Source of the DNA: Trichococcus palustris
Lineage (GTDB): Bacteria > Bacillota > Bacilli > Lactobacillales > Aerococcaceae
DNA: 64,000 nucleotides
Direction: 5' to 3'
Assembly: GCF_900114465.1 (NCBI RefSeq)
Contig: NZ_FOTD01000014.1
Span: forward strand, 1 to 64,000
Shown here: positions 28,612-37,550 of the stretch, in pieces
Layout of the letters: every line of letters starts with the position of its first letter
Position numbering within the stretch: the stretch's first letter is position 1
The notes under the pieces: generated by a model
Told to the model about the DNA's origin: nothing
Seen by the model: only the letters and a program-made list of their open reading frames with translations
Database searches by the model: none
Program-made: the position numbers and the translations under genes

Positions 28612-29427
28612 TTATTTTGCCCCCTTGGTCAAACGGTTACTTAATAGTGTGGATAGGCTATTGATGATCAATACAACGATAATCAATACAACCCCTGTTG
28701 CATAGGACTCATTTACGTGCATCCCTTCACTGGACAGTACAAACATATGCAATGCCAATGTACGACCGGACTGCATGAAGTTATGCGGTAAGTTTGTGGA
28801 TGTCCCCAAAGTATACATCAAAGCGGCCGTTTCACCGACAATGCGCCCTACTCCCAGAATCAATCCCGATAGGATACCAGGCATTGCGACAGGTAAGACA
28901 ACTCTGAAAATGGTTCTTAGTTTGCCTGCACCCAAAGCCAAACTCCCCTCCCGAAGGGCATCCTTTACAGAAAGTAAAGCTTCTTCTGTCGAACGGATGA
29001 TAACCGGCAATACCATGATGACGGAAGTCAATATCCCTGATAGCAACGAATATTGGAATCCTAAGAAAACAACAAAGAATAACATCCCGAACAAACCGTA
29101 TACGATGGATGGGATCCCGGATAATGTATCTGTTGCAATCCGGATAATATCGACGAATTTATTGTTCTTGTCGGCATATTCTACAAGGTAAAAGGCAGTA
29201 AAGACGCCTATGGGAGCAGCAATGACGAGCGATGACAACACCAAGGCCAGCGTGGTGATGATGGACGGCATCATCGAAACGTTCGTTGTCGTGTAATTCC
29301 AAGAAAACATCGCTAAATTCAAATTTGGGATACCGTTCAGCAAAATGAAGCCAATGATGAAAAATAACGAGCCGAAAGTCAGTAAAGAAAAGAAATAGAC
29401 AAAGAATTTTATCAATTTAGATTCCAT
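28612..29427 (-). CDS. pstA: Phosphate ABC transporter permease PstA
   Basis: A 271-residue inner-membrane permease with six predicted helices and the ABC coupling loop ([49 protein letters not shown]). The charged residues in [11 protein letters not shown] are characteristic of the PstA/PstC pair. The start directly abuts the pstC stop, after AGGAGGGG located inside pstC. It forms the channel with PstC. Confidence 0.95.
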   Translation of the reverse strand: MESKLIKFFVYFFSLLTFGSLFFIIGFILLNGIPNLNLAMFSWNYTTTNVSMMPSIITTLALVLSSLVIAAPIGVFTAFYLVEYADKNNKFVDIIRIATDTLSGIPSIVYGLFGMLFFVVFLGFQYSLLSGILTSVIMVLPVIIRSTEEALLSVKDALREGSLALGAGKLRTIFRVVLPVAMPGILSGLILGVGRIVGETAALMYTLGTSTNLPHNFMQSGRTLALHMFVLSSEGMHVNESYATGVVLIIVVLIINSLSTLLSNRLTKGAK

Positions 29428-30288
29428 CTATAGTCCCCTCCTTTTCACAACTGTAAAGATGCCATTGATAATTAAGATGAAGATGAATAATACAACAGCA
29501 GTGGCAATCAATGCCTCTCTGTGTTGTCCGGCAGCGTATGCCATTTCCAAGACAATATTGGTTGTCATGGTACGAACCCCCTGCGTAATGCTGGACGGAA
29601 TGCGCGGTTGATTACCCGCAATCAAGATAACCGCCATCGTTTCACCGATTGCGCGTCCAATTCCAAGAATAATGGAAGAAAGGATACCTGATTTAGCTGC
29701 AGGCACGACTACGCGCATGACGGACCGTTCATGGGTAGCACCCAAAGCGACACTACCTTCATAGTAGCTTTTCGGGACGGCATGGATGGATGCTTCAGAC
29801 ATGCCGATAATGGTCGGCAAGATCATGATGCCCAATAGAATAGATGCTGTCAGGATGTTCATACCCGTTCCGCCTACAAGCTGTCTCATGATAGGAACGA
29901 TGAGCCTTAACGCGAAGAAACCATAGACAATGGATGGGATGGCTGCCATCATGTTAATGGCAGGTTTTAAAAATTTATACAGACCCGGCGGGCAGAATTT
30001 TGCCATGAATACGGATGTGAAGACGCCCGTAGGAACCCCCAGGATGATGGCTCCCGCAGTGATGATAAGGGACCCCAAAATCATCGGTAAAATCCCGAAT
30101 GATGGTGTGCCACTGGACGGTGCCCATTTCGTTCCAAACAGGAAATTGCCGATACCATAATCGAGCATGAATGGTATGCCGCCTTCAAAAATGAAATAAC
30201 AGATTACTATGATGGAAATGACCGATACAAGAGCAGATGCGAAGAAAAGCCACTTCATGAAGCTTTCCAAAAAATACTTCTTTTTCAT
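29428..30288 (-). CDS. pstC: Phosphate ABC transporter permease PstC
   Basis: A 286-residue permease, the partner of PstA. Six helices, coupling loop YYEGSVALGATHERSVMRVVVPAAKSGILSSIILGIGRAIGETMAVILIAGN. It follows pstS with a 152-bp gap that holds a strong terminator, so it is probably made in smaller amounts than PstS. It starts at ATG 30288 after GGAAGGGG. Confidence 0.95.
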   Translation of the reverse strand: MKKKYFLESFMKWLFFASALVSVISIIVICYFIFEGGIPFMLDYGIGNFLFGTKWAPSSGTPSFGILPMILGSLIITAGAIILGVPTGVFTSVFMAKFCPPGLYKFLKPAINMMAAIPSIVYGFFALRLIVPIMRQLVGGTGMNILTASILLGIMILPTIIGMSEASIHAVPKSYYEGSVALGATHERSVMRVVVPAAKSGILSSIILGIGRAIGETMAVILIAGNQPRIPSSITQGVRTMTTNIVLEMAYAAGQHREALIATAVVLFIFILIINGIFTVVKRRGL

Positions 30289-30377
30289 ATTTTCCCCTTC
30301 CTTTTTTTAATCAGAGACTGATCGAAGGTCGTTCTTCTTAATTATAATACATTTCAGTATCTTTTATATCATTAATG

Positions 30378-30406
30378 AAAAAAAAAGGCCAGAATATTCT
30401 GGCCTT
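30378..30406 (-). terminator. Intercistronic terminator between pstS and pstC
   Basis: A perfect AAGGCCAGAAT/ATTCTGGCCTT inverted repeat followed on the minus strand by nine T. In pst operons such a partial terminator lets the binding protein exceed the membrane subunits; partial read-through is inferred. Confidence 0.92.
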
Positions 30407-30440
30407 CGATGGAGAGTTATTAAAGAATTTTAATAATCAA

Positions 30441-31337
30441 TTATTGAACATCTTCCCACTTAGTTGTTTCACCAGTAAAGATTGCTTTCACTTGCTCCAT
30501 AGTTAAACCTGCAAGTTTGTTTGATTTGTTGACAACCACTGCGATTCCATCAACAGCGATTGCATCTGATTTCAATGCAGCCGCTTCTTCCGGCTTCAAT
30601 TCACGAGAAGACATACCGATATCGGCCGTTCCTTCCATAGCGGCAGTCATACCCGCAGAAGAACCGTTTGAAGTGATGTCGATTGTAACGCCAGGATTTA
30701 AAGCTTTGTATTGTTCAGCAAGAACTTCCATTAAAGGTGAAACCGAAGTTGAGCCTACAATGGCGATTTTCCCGCTCATTTTACCGTCGCCTGCATAAGC
30801 GGCTCCGTCCAATTTCGCTTCAACGTAGCCTTTGTCAACGGCAGTTTTTTGCCCTTCAGCGGAATGGATATATGCCACAAAGTCAGCAGCTGCTGCACTC
30901 AAGTCGCCTTTCCAAGCGATATTGAAATTACGTGCGATCGGGTAAGAACCATCTTGTACCGTTTTGCTTGTTGGCACTACACCATCGACGGCAACAGCGT
31001 GAACAGTGTCATTCAATGAACCCAATGAAACATAGCCGATTGCATTTGCATCTCCAGCAACTGTCGAAAGAACGCCTTCCGTACCGTTTTGGATGATAGC
31101 TTCTGAATAAGTGTTATCCACTGCTGTGCCGTTTGCATCTTTAGTTGCAATACCGGTGATTTCAGTGAAGGCGCCTCTTGTACCGGAACCATCTTCACGG
31201 GAAACGACATTGATCGTGCCTGCTGTAGCTGCTGTCCCGGTTGCGGATGAATCTGTTGTCGAGCCGCTGTCACATGCCACCAATATTGCGCCTACGCCTA
31301 AAGATAAAACTAATTTTGCCAAGTTCTTCATTTTCAT
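30441..31337 (-). CDS. pstS: Phosphate-binding lipoprotein PstS, permuted domain order
   Basis: Extracellular phosphate receptor of the Pst importer, 298 residues. Signal peptide with lipobox LVAC (Cys22). The half that is C-terminal in Bacillus- or E. coli-type PstS comes first (TINVVSREDGSGTRGAF at 41-57 through GYVEAKL at about 176). The half that normally begins the protein follows (GKIAIVGSTSVSPLME at 189-204, SNGSSAGM, MSSREL, FTGETTKW to the end). I recall the same order in streptococcal PstS, so this is a lineage feature rather than a local accident. Phosphate contacts S/T and the R in DGSGTRG are kept. Confidence 0.93.
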   Translation of the reverse strand: MKMKNLAKLVLSLGVGAILVACDSGSTTDSSATGTAATAGTINVVSREDGSGTRGAFTEITGIATKDANGTAVDNTYSEAIIQNGTEGVLSTVAGDANAIGYVSLGSLNDTVHAVAVDGVVPTSKTVQDGSYPIARNFNIAWKGDLSAAAADFVAYIHSAEGQKTAVDKGYVEAKLDGAAYAGDGKMSGKIAIVGSTSVSPLMEVLAEQYKALNPGVTIDITSNGSSAGMTAAMEGTADIGMSSRELKPEEAAALKSDAIAVDGIAVVVNKSNKLAGLTMEQVKAIFTGETTKWEDVQ

Positions 31338-31409
31338 TTGAAAGTACCATCCTTTTTATTTAAATAGTTTTTTATTTCTCTTGTTCATATACCCATTCTA
31401 TCGTGGCAA

Positions 31410-31449
31410 TGTTAATTTTCATCACTTTTTTCTGTAAATTTTGTGTTGA
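31410..31449 (-). promoter_or_regulatory. pstS promoter-proximal PhoP box
   Basis: On the minus strand TCAACA (31449), TTTACA (31438) and TTAACA (31415) recur at about 11 or 23 bp, matching the TTNACA direct-repeat form of PhoP boxes. The last lies 9 bp before a TAGAAT -10 (31395-31400) with no good -35, as expected for PhoP-activated promoters. Confidence 0.6.
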
Positions 31450-31546
31450 GATTTCCGCTCTTTCCCCCGGTCATTCTGGGCGCAAAAAGGAAAGCGTTCC
31501 CTTTAAGGTTTTATCGCGCTTTCCTATGTTCGACCAAACGATCGAT

Positions 31547-31563
31547 TGTAAATTTTATGTAAA
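31547..31563 (-). promoter_or_regulatory. Second PhoP-box-like pair between phoR and pstS
   Basis: TTTACA-N5-TTTACA on the minus strand, exactly 11 bp apart, about 210 bp upstream of pstS and 72 bp after the phoR stop. It could be a distal activator site for pstS. Confidence 0.55.
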
Positions 31564-31634
31564 CCCATGCTTTTGAAAGGGGGATTTGCCATCTAAAACG
31601 CGCGATCTACTGCCTATTTTTCCGTAACAGCAAC

Positions 31635-33422
31635 TTACATTTCTTTTTTGTACGGCAGCCTGACCGTGAAGGTGCTGCCGATCCCCAATTTGCTCTCGAC
31701 AGCGATGGAGCCGTTCAAACTTTTAACCAAGTAACGGACAATCGACAACCCCAAGCCGGTCCCTCCGGAATTGCGGCTGCGTGCTTTATCCACTCTGTAG
31801 AATCTCTCGAAAATTCTTGAGAGATCCTCTTCTGGAATACCGATGCCTGAATCCTTGACTTTAATGATGACCTCATCCTGCGTCTGCTCCAAAAGAACGT
31901 CCACACTGCCATCCTGATCGGTGTAATTTACGGCATTATAGATCAGGTTGGATAAGATTTGTTCAAATCGACTTTTGTCCCCGTTAAAAATGACTTCTTT
32001 TTCAGCAGACAATTGCAGCTTGATTCTTTTCTCGCTTGCCGCCTGTTGCACCACCTGGAAACACGATTCAGCTATCTGGTTGATATTGATCCTTTCGATA
32101 TGCATCGGCACTTGTTTTTGCTCGATCCGAGAAAGTTCCAGAATATCATTGACAAGTACATCCAAGCGGTTTGCCTCTTTGAAAATGATTTCCAAGAATT
32201 GTTTTAAAATGAGCGGATTATCCATCGCCCCATCCAATAAGGTTTCAGCGAAACCTTTCAAAGCCGTGACAGGCGTCCGCAATTCGTGCGAGGCATTCGT
32301 CACGAAATCCGAGCGCACTTTCTCCAGCCTTCTGATTTCGGTAATATCATAGAGGAGCACAATCGATTTGTTGCCTTTTTCGCCCATTTTACCCGGAATC
32401 GAAACGGTGTTCACATCCAAAATCCTTTCCTGTGGATAATACAGATAGATTTCATCATTCAAGTGTTTTTTCAGCCCATAGGTTTGATCGATCAATTGCA
32501 CCAGCCCATAGCTCTTGAATAATTCCAAATAGGAATGGCCGATCAAATCTCCTTCCATACCCAAAATGGTTTGCACGGCTGGATTCAACATTTGAATCCG
32601 GCGTTCCTCATCAAGCAGGACAACCCCGATAACCAATTTATCCATCAATAGGCTCAGCCTTTCATTCGATTCATAGATGGTTTGGGTTTTCGCCTGCAAG
32701 CTGTCGGAAAGAGAATTGACCGCTTCGCCCAACTCCGATATTTCCGGATAATCGAAACCGTGGTATCTTTCTTCATAATTTTCTTCCGTCAATTGTTCCA
32801 CAAGCGCAGAAATATTTTTTAACGGTCTTGATAGTTTATTGGTTAGATAAAGGGCGATGAAACTCGCCAAAACGATGGCAAAAAACGAAGATACGAAAAT
32901 GGATTTCAGGATATCCGATCGCAAGGCATCCAATTCGGCAATGTTATGCGTCAATCGGAAGATGCCGATGAATTTCCCCTCCGCATTGCTCAATGGTATC
33001 GCTACACGATAGACATTGTTTCCCTTTCTGTCTTTCGTCAGACCGCTCCTGCCGATCTCATTCCCGCTCAAGACAGCCTTTACCTCTTTTACATCTTGCT
33101 GATTTTCGGCGGAATCATTGCCCGGACTGGAAGAATAAACGAGCTTTCCTTTCTCGTTTAAAAAAGCTATCTGGTCGTTCTTGCCCAGTAATTTCTGGAT
33201 CTTTTCGGTCCCGTTGACTGCCGTCATGACCGTATCGGAATCCTGGATGACCACTTCGTTCACAAGCACCGCAATGTCCTTCGCACGGTTGTCGATTGCA
33301 TTGGTAAGCACATCCGTCGTGGCCGTATCCACCAAATAGCTTGTATAAAAAACTACCCCTGTCCCCAGGAGTAGAAACAGGCCGATGAAAAGGGCTAAAA
33401 ATTGATTTGTAAATTTCCGCAT
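31635..33422 (-). CDS. phoR: Phosphate-responsive sensor histidine kinase PhoR/PnpS
   Basis: A 595-residue membrane kinase. An N-terminal helix (FLALFIGLFLLLGTGVVFYTSYLV), an extracellular sensor domain of about 140 residues, a second helix (SIFVSSFFAIVLASFIALYLTNKL), HAMP, a PAS domain (about 245-345), HisKA with phosphoacceptor His in NASHELRTPV, and HATPase (NAVNYTDQDGS, DSGIGIPEEDL, GGTGLGLSIV). This is the large PhoR type with an extracytoplasmic sensor. Its start overlaps the phoP stop by one base. Confidence 0.93.
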   Translation of the reverse strand: MRKFTNQFLALFIGLFLLLGTGVVFYTSYLVDTATTDVLTNAIDNRAKDIAVLVNEVVIQDSDTVMTAVNGTEKIQKLLGKNDQIAFLNEKGKLVYSSSPGNDSAENQQDVKEVKAVLSGNEIGRSGLTKDRKGNNVYRVAIPLSNAEGKFIGIFRLTHNIAELDALRSDILKSIFVSSFFAIVLASFIALYLTNKLSRPLKNISALVEQLTEENYEERYHGFDYPEISELGEAVNSLSDSLQAKTQTIYESNERLSLLMDKLVIGVVLLDEERRIQMLNPAVQTILGMEGDLIGHSYLELFKSYGLVQLIDQTYGLKKHLNDEIYLYYPQERILDVNTVSIPGKMGEKGNKSIVLLYDITEIRRLEKVRSDFVTNASHELRTPVTALKGFAETLLDGAMDNPLILKQFLEIIFKEANRLDVLVNDILELSRIEQKQVPMHIERININQIAESCFQVVQQAASEKRIKLQLSAEKEVIFNGDKSRFEQILSNLIYNAVNYTDQDGSVDVLLEQTQDEVIIKVKDSGIGIPEEDLSRIFERFYRVDKARSRNSGGTGLGLSIVRYLVKSLNGSIAVESKLGIGSTFTVRLPYKKEM

Positions 33423-34156
33423 TATTTCGGTACCTCGAATTTATAGCCAAAACCTCTTACGGTCTTGATGTATACAGGGTTCTTTGTGTCATCCTCGATT
33501 TTTTCACGGAGATGGCTGATATGGACATCCACAATCCTCGTCTCGCCCGCATAGTCAAAATTCCAGATGGCATTCAAAAGCTGTTCGCGGCTCAAGATGC
33601 GGTTCACACGTTTCGTCATGTACAGCAGCAATTCAAATTCCTTCGGCGTAATCTCGATGGATTCGCCGCGCAGCCGCACTTCGTACAGTGCGGGAATAAT
33701 CGTGATATCGCCCACTTCAATCGTTTCTTCTGAGCCGTTTTCCACCGTTTCCGGTTGCTTTGCCGGCGCCGTTTCTTCGACTGCAGCACTCTGTTTGGTG
33801 CGCCTCAGGATCGCCTTCATTCTGGCCAAGACTTCACGGGGGCTGAATGGTTTGGTCATATAATCGTCCGCGCCTAATTCCAGACCGATGACTTTTTCAA
33901 ACTCGTCATCCTTTGCCGTCAAAATCATGATCGGCGTCTCTATCTTTTCTTGTCTCAGTCGTTTGCACACATCGATGCCGTCCATCGATGGCAACATTAA
34001 ATCCAGAATAATAAAATCAAATGGATTCGAAATGGCAAGTTCATAGCCTTCCAGACCGTCACTGGCTGTATAAACTTCATAGCCGTCCTTTTCCAAATTA
34101 AAAGCCAGTAACGTCAAAATAGATGGCTCATCATCCACAAGCAAAACCTTTTTCAT
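33422..34156 (-). CDS. phoP: Phosphate response regulator PhoP (OmpR family)
   Basis: Response regulator of 244 residues. Receiver with acidic pair D8/D9, phosphorylation site D52 (ILDLMLPSMDG), T80 and K102. A linker at about 122-145 (rich in Ala, Glu, Pro) is longer than in most OmpR-type proteins. The C-terminal winged helix carries ITPKEFELLLYM and IVDVHISHLREKIE. Paired with PhoR by a one-base overlap, and followed by the pst genes it presumably activates. It starts after GAGGAGGAAAA. Confidence 0.94.
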   Translation of the reverse strand: MKKVLLVDDEPSILTLLAFNLEKDGYEVYTASDGLEGYELAISNPFDFIILDLMLPSMDGIDVCKRLRQEKIETPIMILTAKDDEFEKVIGLELGADDYMTKPFSPREVLARMKAILRRTKQSAAVEETAPAKQPETVENGSEETIEVGDITIIPALYEVRLRGESIEITPKEFELLLYMTKRVNRILSREQLLNAIWNFDYAGETRIVDVHISHLREKIEDDTKNPVYIKTVRGFGYKFEVPK

Positions 34157-34474
34157 TTTTCCTCCTCCACCCAGTTGGGCGTACTGTCAAATTTCATTTT
34201 TGAAATACTTTCAATTTCTTTGCTCATTCACCTCTACATGATACCAGAAAGGAAATGATTTTTGACACATCTTCTTTTTTAGCATACTAGAAATCCCCCA
34301 AAACGGCAATTCTGATTCTCTCATAACATGCACTCCCTTACCCGGAAAAAAGCCCTGATCAAGCGTCCCATCAGCCTTATCGCCTGCCCAAAAGCAAAAA
34401 AAGATTCAAACGCACCGGATAGGCTTGTCTGAATCTTTTGGCTGTTCTGTTCATTTCATTCGCATATCTAAAAT
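34157..34474. other. Intergenic region between phoP and ftsX
   Basis: 318 bp with the phoP control region at the right-to-left start side and the ftsX terminator at 34399-34439. A TGG-TATCAT extended -10-like sequence lies about 80 bp before phoP on the minus strand. No coding potential seen. Confidence 0.5.
34399..34439 (-). terminator. Intrinsic terminator of ftsX
   Basis: AAAAGATTCAGAC pairs imperfectly with GTTTGAATCTTTT, followed on the minus strand by TTTTTTT; 36 bp after the ftsX stop. Confidence 0.82.
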
Positions 34475-35362
34475 TTACACTTTCAGGAAACGACGCATCG
34501 AGAATACGGAACCGAATGAACCGATGACAATCCCAATACCCATCATCAATAAGGTGATGTAAATCAAGAATGGATTCGGATTCAAAAGGCCGAAGTTTGT
34601 CCCTGCCAAGTAAGCACCACTCACATCAAAAATGAAGTTGTACAGAAATACTAAGAAGACGGTAGGAATGACTGCGCCGATAAAGCCTATCAAAGCTCCT
34701 TCAATAAGGAACGGCCCCCGGATATAGGCATTTTTTGCACCAACCAGCCGCATGATTTCAATCTCGGTACTGCGGGAAAAGATGGTGATGCGGATTGTAT
34801 TGGAAATCAGGAATACAGCCACCAATAACAAGCCGAGGATGATCACCAAACCGATGGTACGGATTGTTGCGATTGTTGCGAATAATTTATCTGCGGTTGC
34901 GCCGCCATATTCAACTTTCGCAACATATTCCAGTTGCGAGGCTGCTTCCGCCACCGCTTTTGTACTTTCGGGCTTATTCGTATTCAGTACGAACGCATCA
35001 TAAAGTGGGTTTGCATCGCCGCCGAACAGGTTGAACTCGTCCCCGTAGCTGCCGACAATCTTGTTTAATTCTTCATCCCGGCTGGAGAAAGTGATGGATT
35101 CCACATCAGGAATCGCCGCCAACGCCGCTTTCAACGCATCTTGATTTGTCTGATCCGTGCCCAAGTCGATGTACACTTTTACGCTCACATCATTTTCAAT
35201 ATCGGATGCCAGCTTATTTACGTTTAAGAGTATACCGGTAAAAGAGCCTACCAATAGCAGCGTCAAAGCAACCGCACTGACGGAGGCTATGGACATCCAG
35301 CCATTACGGACCAGGCTCTTCAGAGCATCCCTTAAGTGTCTTCCAAATGTTCTAAATTTCAT
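34475..35362 (-). CDS. ftsX: Cell-division membrane protein FtsX
   Basis: A 295-residue permease-like partner of FtsE. FtsEX does not transport; it transmits ATP hydrolysis across the membrane to activate peptidoglycan hydrolases at the septum. One N-terminal helix, an extracellular domain of about 120 residues, then three helices and the FtsX/MacB fold (RLVGAKNAYIRGPFLIEGALIG). ATG 35362 (MKFRTFGRHLRDALKS) has AAGGAG at nine bases; ATG 35368 is two codons earlier. It overlaps the end of ftsE by 11 bp, indicating coupled translation. Confidence 0.92.
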   Translation of the reverse strand: MKFRTFGRHLRDALKSLVRNGWMSIASVSAVALTLLLVGSFTGILLNVNKLASDIENDVSVKVYIDLGTDQTNQDALKAALAAIPDVESITFSSRDEELNKIVGSYGDEFNLFGGDANPLYDAFVLNTNKPESTKAVAEAASQLEYVAKVEYGGATADKLFATIATIRTIGLVIILGLLLVAVFLISNTIRITIFSRSTEIEIMRLVGAKNAYIRGPFLIEGALIGFIGAVIPTVFLVFLYNFIFDVSGAYLAGTNFGLLNPNPFLIYITLLMMGIGIVIGSFGSVFSMRRFLKV

Positions 35363-36038
35363 ATCCATATTCTCCTTCTTGTTGATCTCGGATAATACGG
35401 CCATTTTCGATTGCCAATACACGGTGTTTGATGTCATTCACGATTGTGCTGTTGTGTGTCGCCATCAAAACAGTTGTGCCTTGGTTGTTTATCTCTTCGA
35501 GGATGTGCATGATTTCCATGGATGTGTCCGGATCCAGGTTACCGGTCGGTTCATCCGCAATCAGAACACCCGGCATATTCGCAATAGCGCGCGCAATCGC
35601 GATACGCTGTTGTTCACCACCTGACAATTCATTAGGGAACATCCGTACTTTATGTTTCAAGCCAACTAAATCAAGTACTTCCAACACGCGTTTTTGGATC
35701 ACTTTTGGACTTTTTTCGACAACTTCCATCGCATACGCGATGTTTTCATATACGGTTAATCTTGGTAAAAGTTTGAAATCTTGGAAGACTACCCCTACAA
35801 AACGTCGTAACAAGGGTACGTCTTTTTCTTTCATCGTCGTTAAGTTATATTTCCCCACTTGGACTGTTCCTGAAGTCGGCTTTACTTCACGATACATCAT
35901 TTTGATGAAGGTGGATTTCCCTGCCCCACTGGGTCCAACTATATATACGAATTCGCCTTGATCTATCTTCACGCTCAGATTATTGACCGCCGTAATGCCA
36001 TTGCTATATTTCTTGGAGACATTCAGCATTTCAATCAT
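35352..36038 (-). CDS. ftsE: Cell-division ATP-binding protein FtsE
   Basis: A 228-residue ABC ATPase. Walker A GPSGAGKST near 36-44, signature LSGGEQQR, Walker B VLIADEPTGNLDP, switch His in MATHNSTIV. It forms a complex with FtsX at the membrane. It starts at ATG 36038 after AGGTGAT and is preceded by its own extended -10 promoter, so ftsEX is transcribed separately from prfB. Position between prfB and phoPR matches related lactic acid bacteria. Confidence 0.95.
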   Translation of the reverse strand: MIEMLNVSKKYSNGITAVNNLSVKIDQGEFVYIVGPSGAGKSTFIKMMYREVKPTSGTVQVGKYNLTTMKEKDVPLLRRFVGVVFQDFKLLPRLTVYENIAYAMEVVEKSPKVIQKRVLEVLDLVGLKHKVRMFPNELSGGEQQRIAIARAIANMPGVLIADEPTGNLDPDTSMEIMHILEEINNQGTTVLMATHNSTIVNDIKHRVLAIENGRIIRDQQEGEYGYEI

Positions 36039-36114
36039 TTTATCACCTGTCTTTTCTTTTTTTTCCCATGCAATTTCCCGGTATCATTTGCCGGGCGCAC
36101 AGGAATGCTTCCCT

Positions 36115-36123
36115 ATTATAGCA
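36115..36123 (-). promoter_or_regulatory. ftsE promoter, extended -10
   Basis: TG-C-TATAAT on the minus strand, a perfect extended -10 about 80 bp upstream of ftsE. The leader holds a CCCGG/CCGGG hairpin at 36078-36095. No clear -35, usual for extended -10 promoters. Confidence 0.65.
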
Positions 36124-36298
36124 CGCAAAGAAATAATGTCTGTTTTAGTTTCTTTACAAATCTATTTCAAAAAGCATGGTTTCTGTTACGAGAAGCTGAG
36201 AAAAAAGCTTGTTGATGAGGAGATTGGCCATGAAACTTGCACTTCCAAAAATATTGCAGCTGGCATTCCGCTGGACTTTTGCAAACGATCCGGATCCC

Positions 36299-37415
36299 TT
36301 AAGCTTCTTCCTGATCCATTGTTTTTTTCAGATAAGCATCGATGAAGGCATCCAAATCGCCATCCATCACCGCTTGCACATTGCCTGTTTCATAACCGCT
36401 TCTATGATCTTTCACCATCGAATAGGGATGGAAGACGTAGGAACGGATTTGGGAACCCCAACCGATTTCTTTTTGCTCCCCGCGGATAGCCGCCAATTCC
36501 TTTTCGCGTTCTTCTTCCTGGCGTTGGAATAGCTTAGCTTTCAACATCCCCATCGCTGTATCCCTGTTTTGGAATTGGGAACGTTGTGCTTGGCTGGCTA
36601 CGACAATCCCTGTCGGAATATGGGTGATCCGAATTGCTGAAGAAGTTTTGTTGATATGCTGTCCGCCGGCACCGCTTGCGCGATAAGTATCCACCCGCAG
36701 ATCATCCGGATTCACTTCTATTTCGGCATCATCGGCCGCTATTTCAGGCATGACATCGACTGAACAGAAGGAGGTGTGCCTTCTTCCGGCTGAATCGAAC
36801 GGTGAAATACGGACAAGACGGTGCACGCCACGTTCAGAACGCAAATAGCCGTATGCATTCAAGCCCTTAATCAAAATCGTGACACTCTTGATCCCGGCTT
36901 CATCGCCGCTTTGGTAATCCAATGTTTCGACGTCAAAGCCTTTTTTGTCGGCCCACCGTGTATACATCCGGAATAACATACTGCCCCAGTCCTGGGATTC
37001 CGTACCGCCTGCCCCTGGATGGATTTCCAAGATGGCATTTGATTTATCATGCGGTCCGTTCAATAACATCGTCAATTCATATTTTTCCAGCGCTTCCGTG
37101 AATTCCGCTGTTTTTTCAGCCAATTCGTCCACGTATTCTGGGTCGTCATCCTCTTTGACCATTTCATACATCACTTCTAGGTCTTCGTATTTTGCTTCCA
37201 ACTCTTTGAAAGTATGGTAAACGGCTTTTAATTGGTTGGCTTGGTTGATGATTTCTTGAGCCGCTTCTGTATTACTCCAGAATTCGGGGTCCAGCATACG
37301 GTCATCAAATTCTGCGATGTCTGTTTCTAGGCCATCTAAGTCAAAGAGACCTCCTGAAGCTAGCTATTTTTGTTTGCGATTCTTCCAATAATGATTTTAC
37401 TTCACTTAATTCCAT
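36299..37415 (-). CDS. prfB: Peptide chain release factor 2, with programmed +1 frameshift
   Basis: Releases peptides at UGA and UAA. ATG 37415 after CAGGAGGAAC opens 24 codons ending CTT-TGA; a +1 shift at 37341-37346 enters the main frame ([22 protein letters not shown]), giving 371 residues. The stop-recognition motif SPF is in [14 protein letters not shown] and the catalytic GGQ in [13 protein letters not shown]. The family regulates its own level: low RF2 makes the ribosome pause at UGA and shift. Located between secA and ftsE, the usual order. The intact reading frame alone would begin inside the protein. Confidence 0.96.
37341..37355 (-). other. prfB: RF2 autoregulatory frameshift site
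   Basis: AGGAGG at 37350-37355, three bases, then CUU-UGA-C at 37341-37346 with the following C. This is the canonical internal Shine-Dalgarno plus slippery Leu codon plus in-frame UGA of prfB genes. Confidence 0.95.
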
Positions 37416-37455
37416 GTATGTTCCTCCTGATGATTACCAGAATGAAAGATGGGCC

Positions 37456-37485
37456 AGGATAAAAACAAGATTCTGTTTTAATCCT
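37456..37485 (-). other. Stem-loop between secA and prfB
   Basis: AGGATTAAAACA pairs with TGTTTTTATCCT around GAATCT. No U tract follows, so it is not a standard terminator; it may mark a processing site or weak attenuation between secA and prfB. Confidence 0.45.
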
Positions 37486-37550
37486 AACCCTCCATCAACT
37501 GGTCTATGTTTTTATTAATGACATTTGCGCTGTTCTACATTGCGGAAATG

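Noticed and set aside
36209-36532. Plus-strand open frame of 107 codons opposite the prfB end
   Set aside because: Most of it is the antisense of prfB; the first 30 codons alone do not support a gene.
9978-37485. Shared AATCCTAACCC between the opuCD stem-loop and the secA-prfB stem-loop as a repeat family
   Set aside because: The match is short and the stems differ in the rest; chance similarity cannot be excluded.
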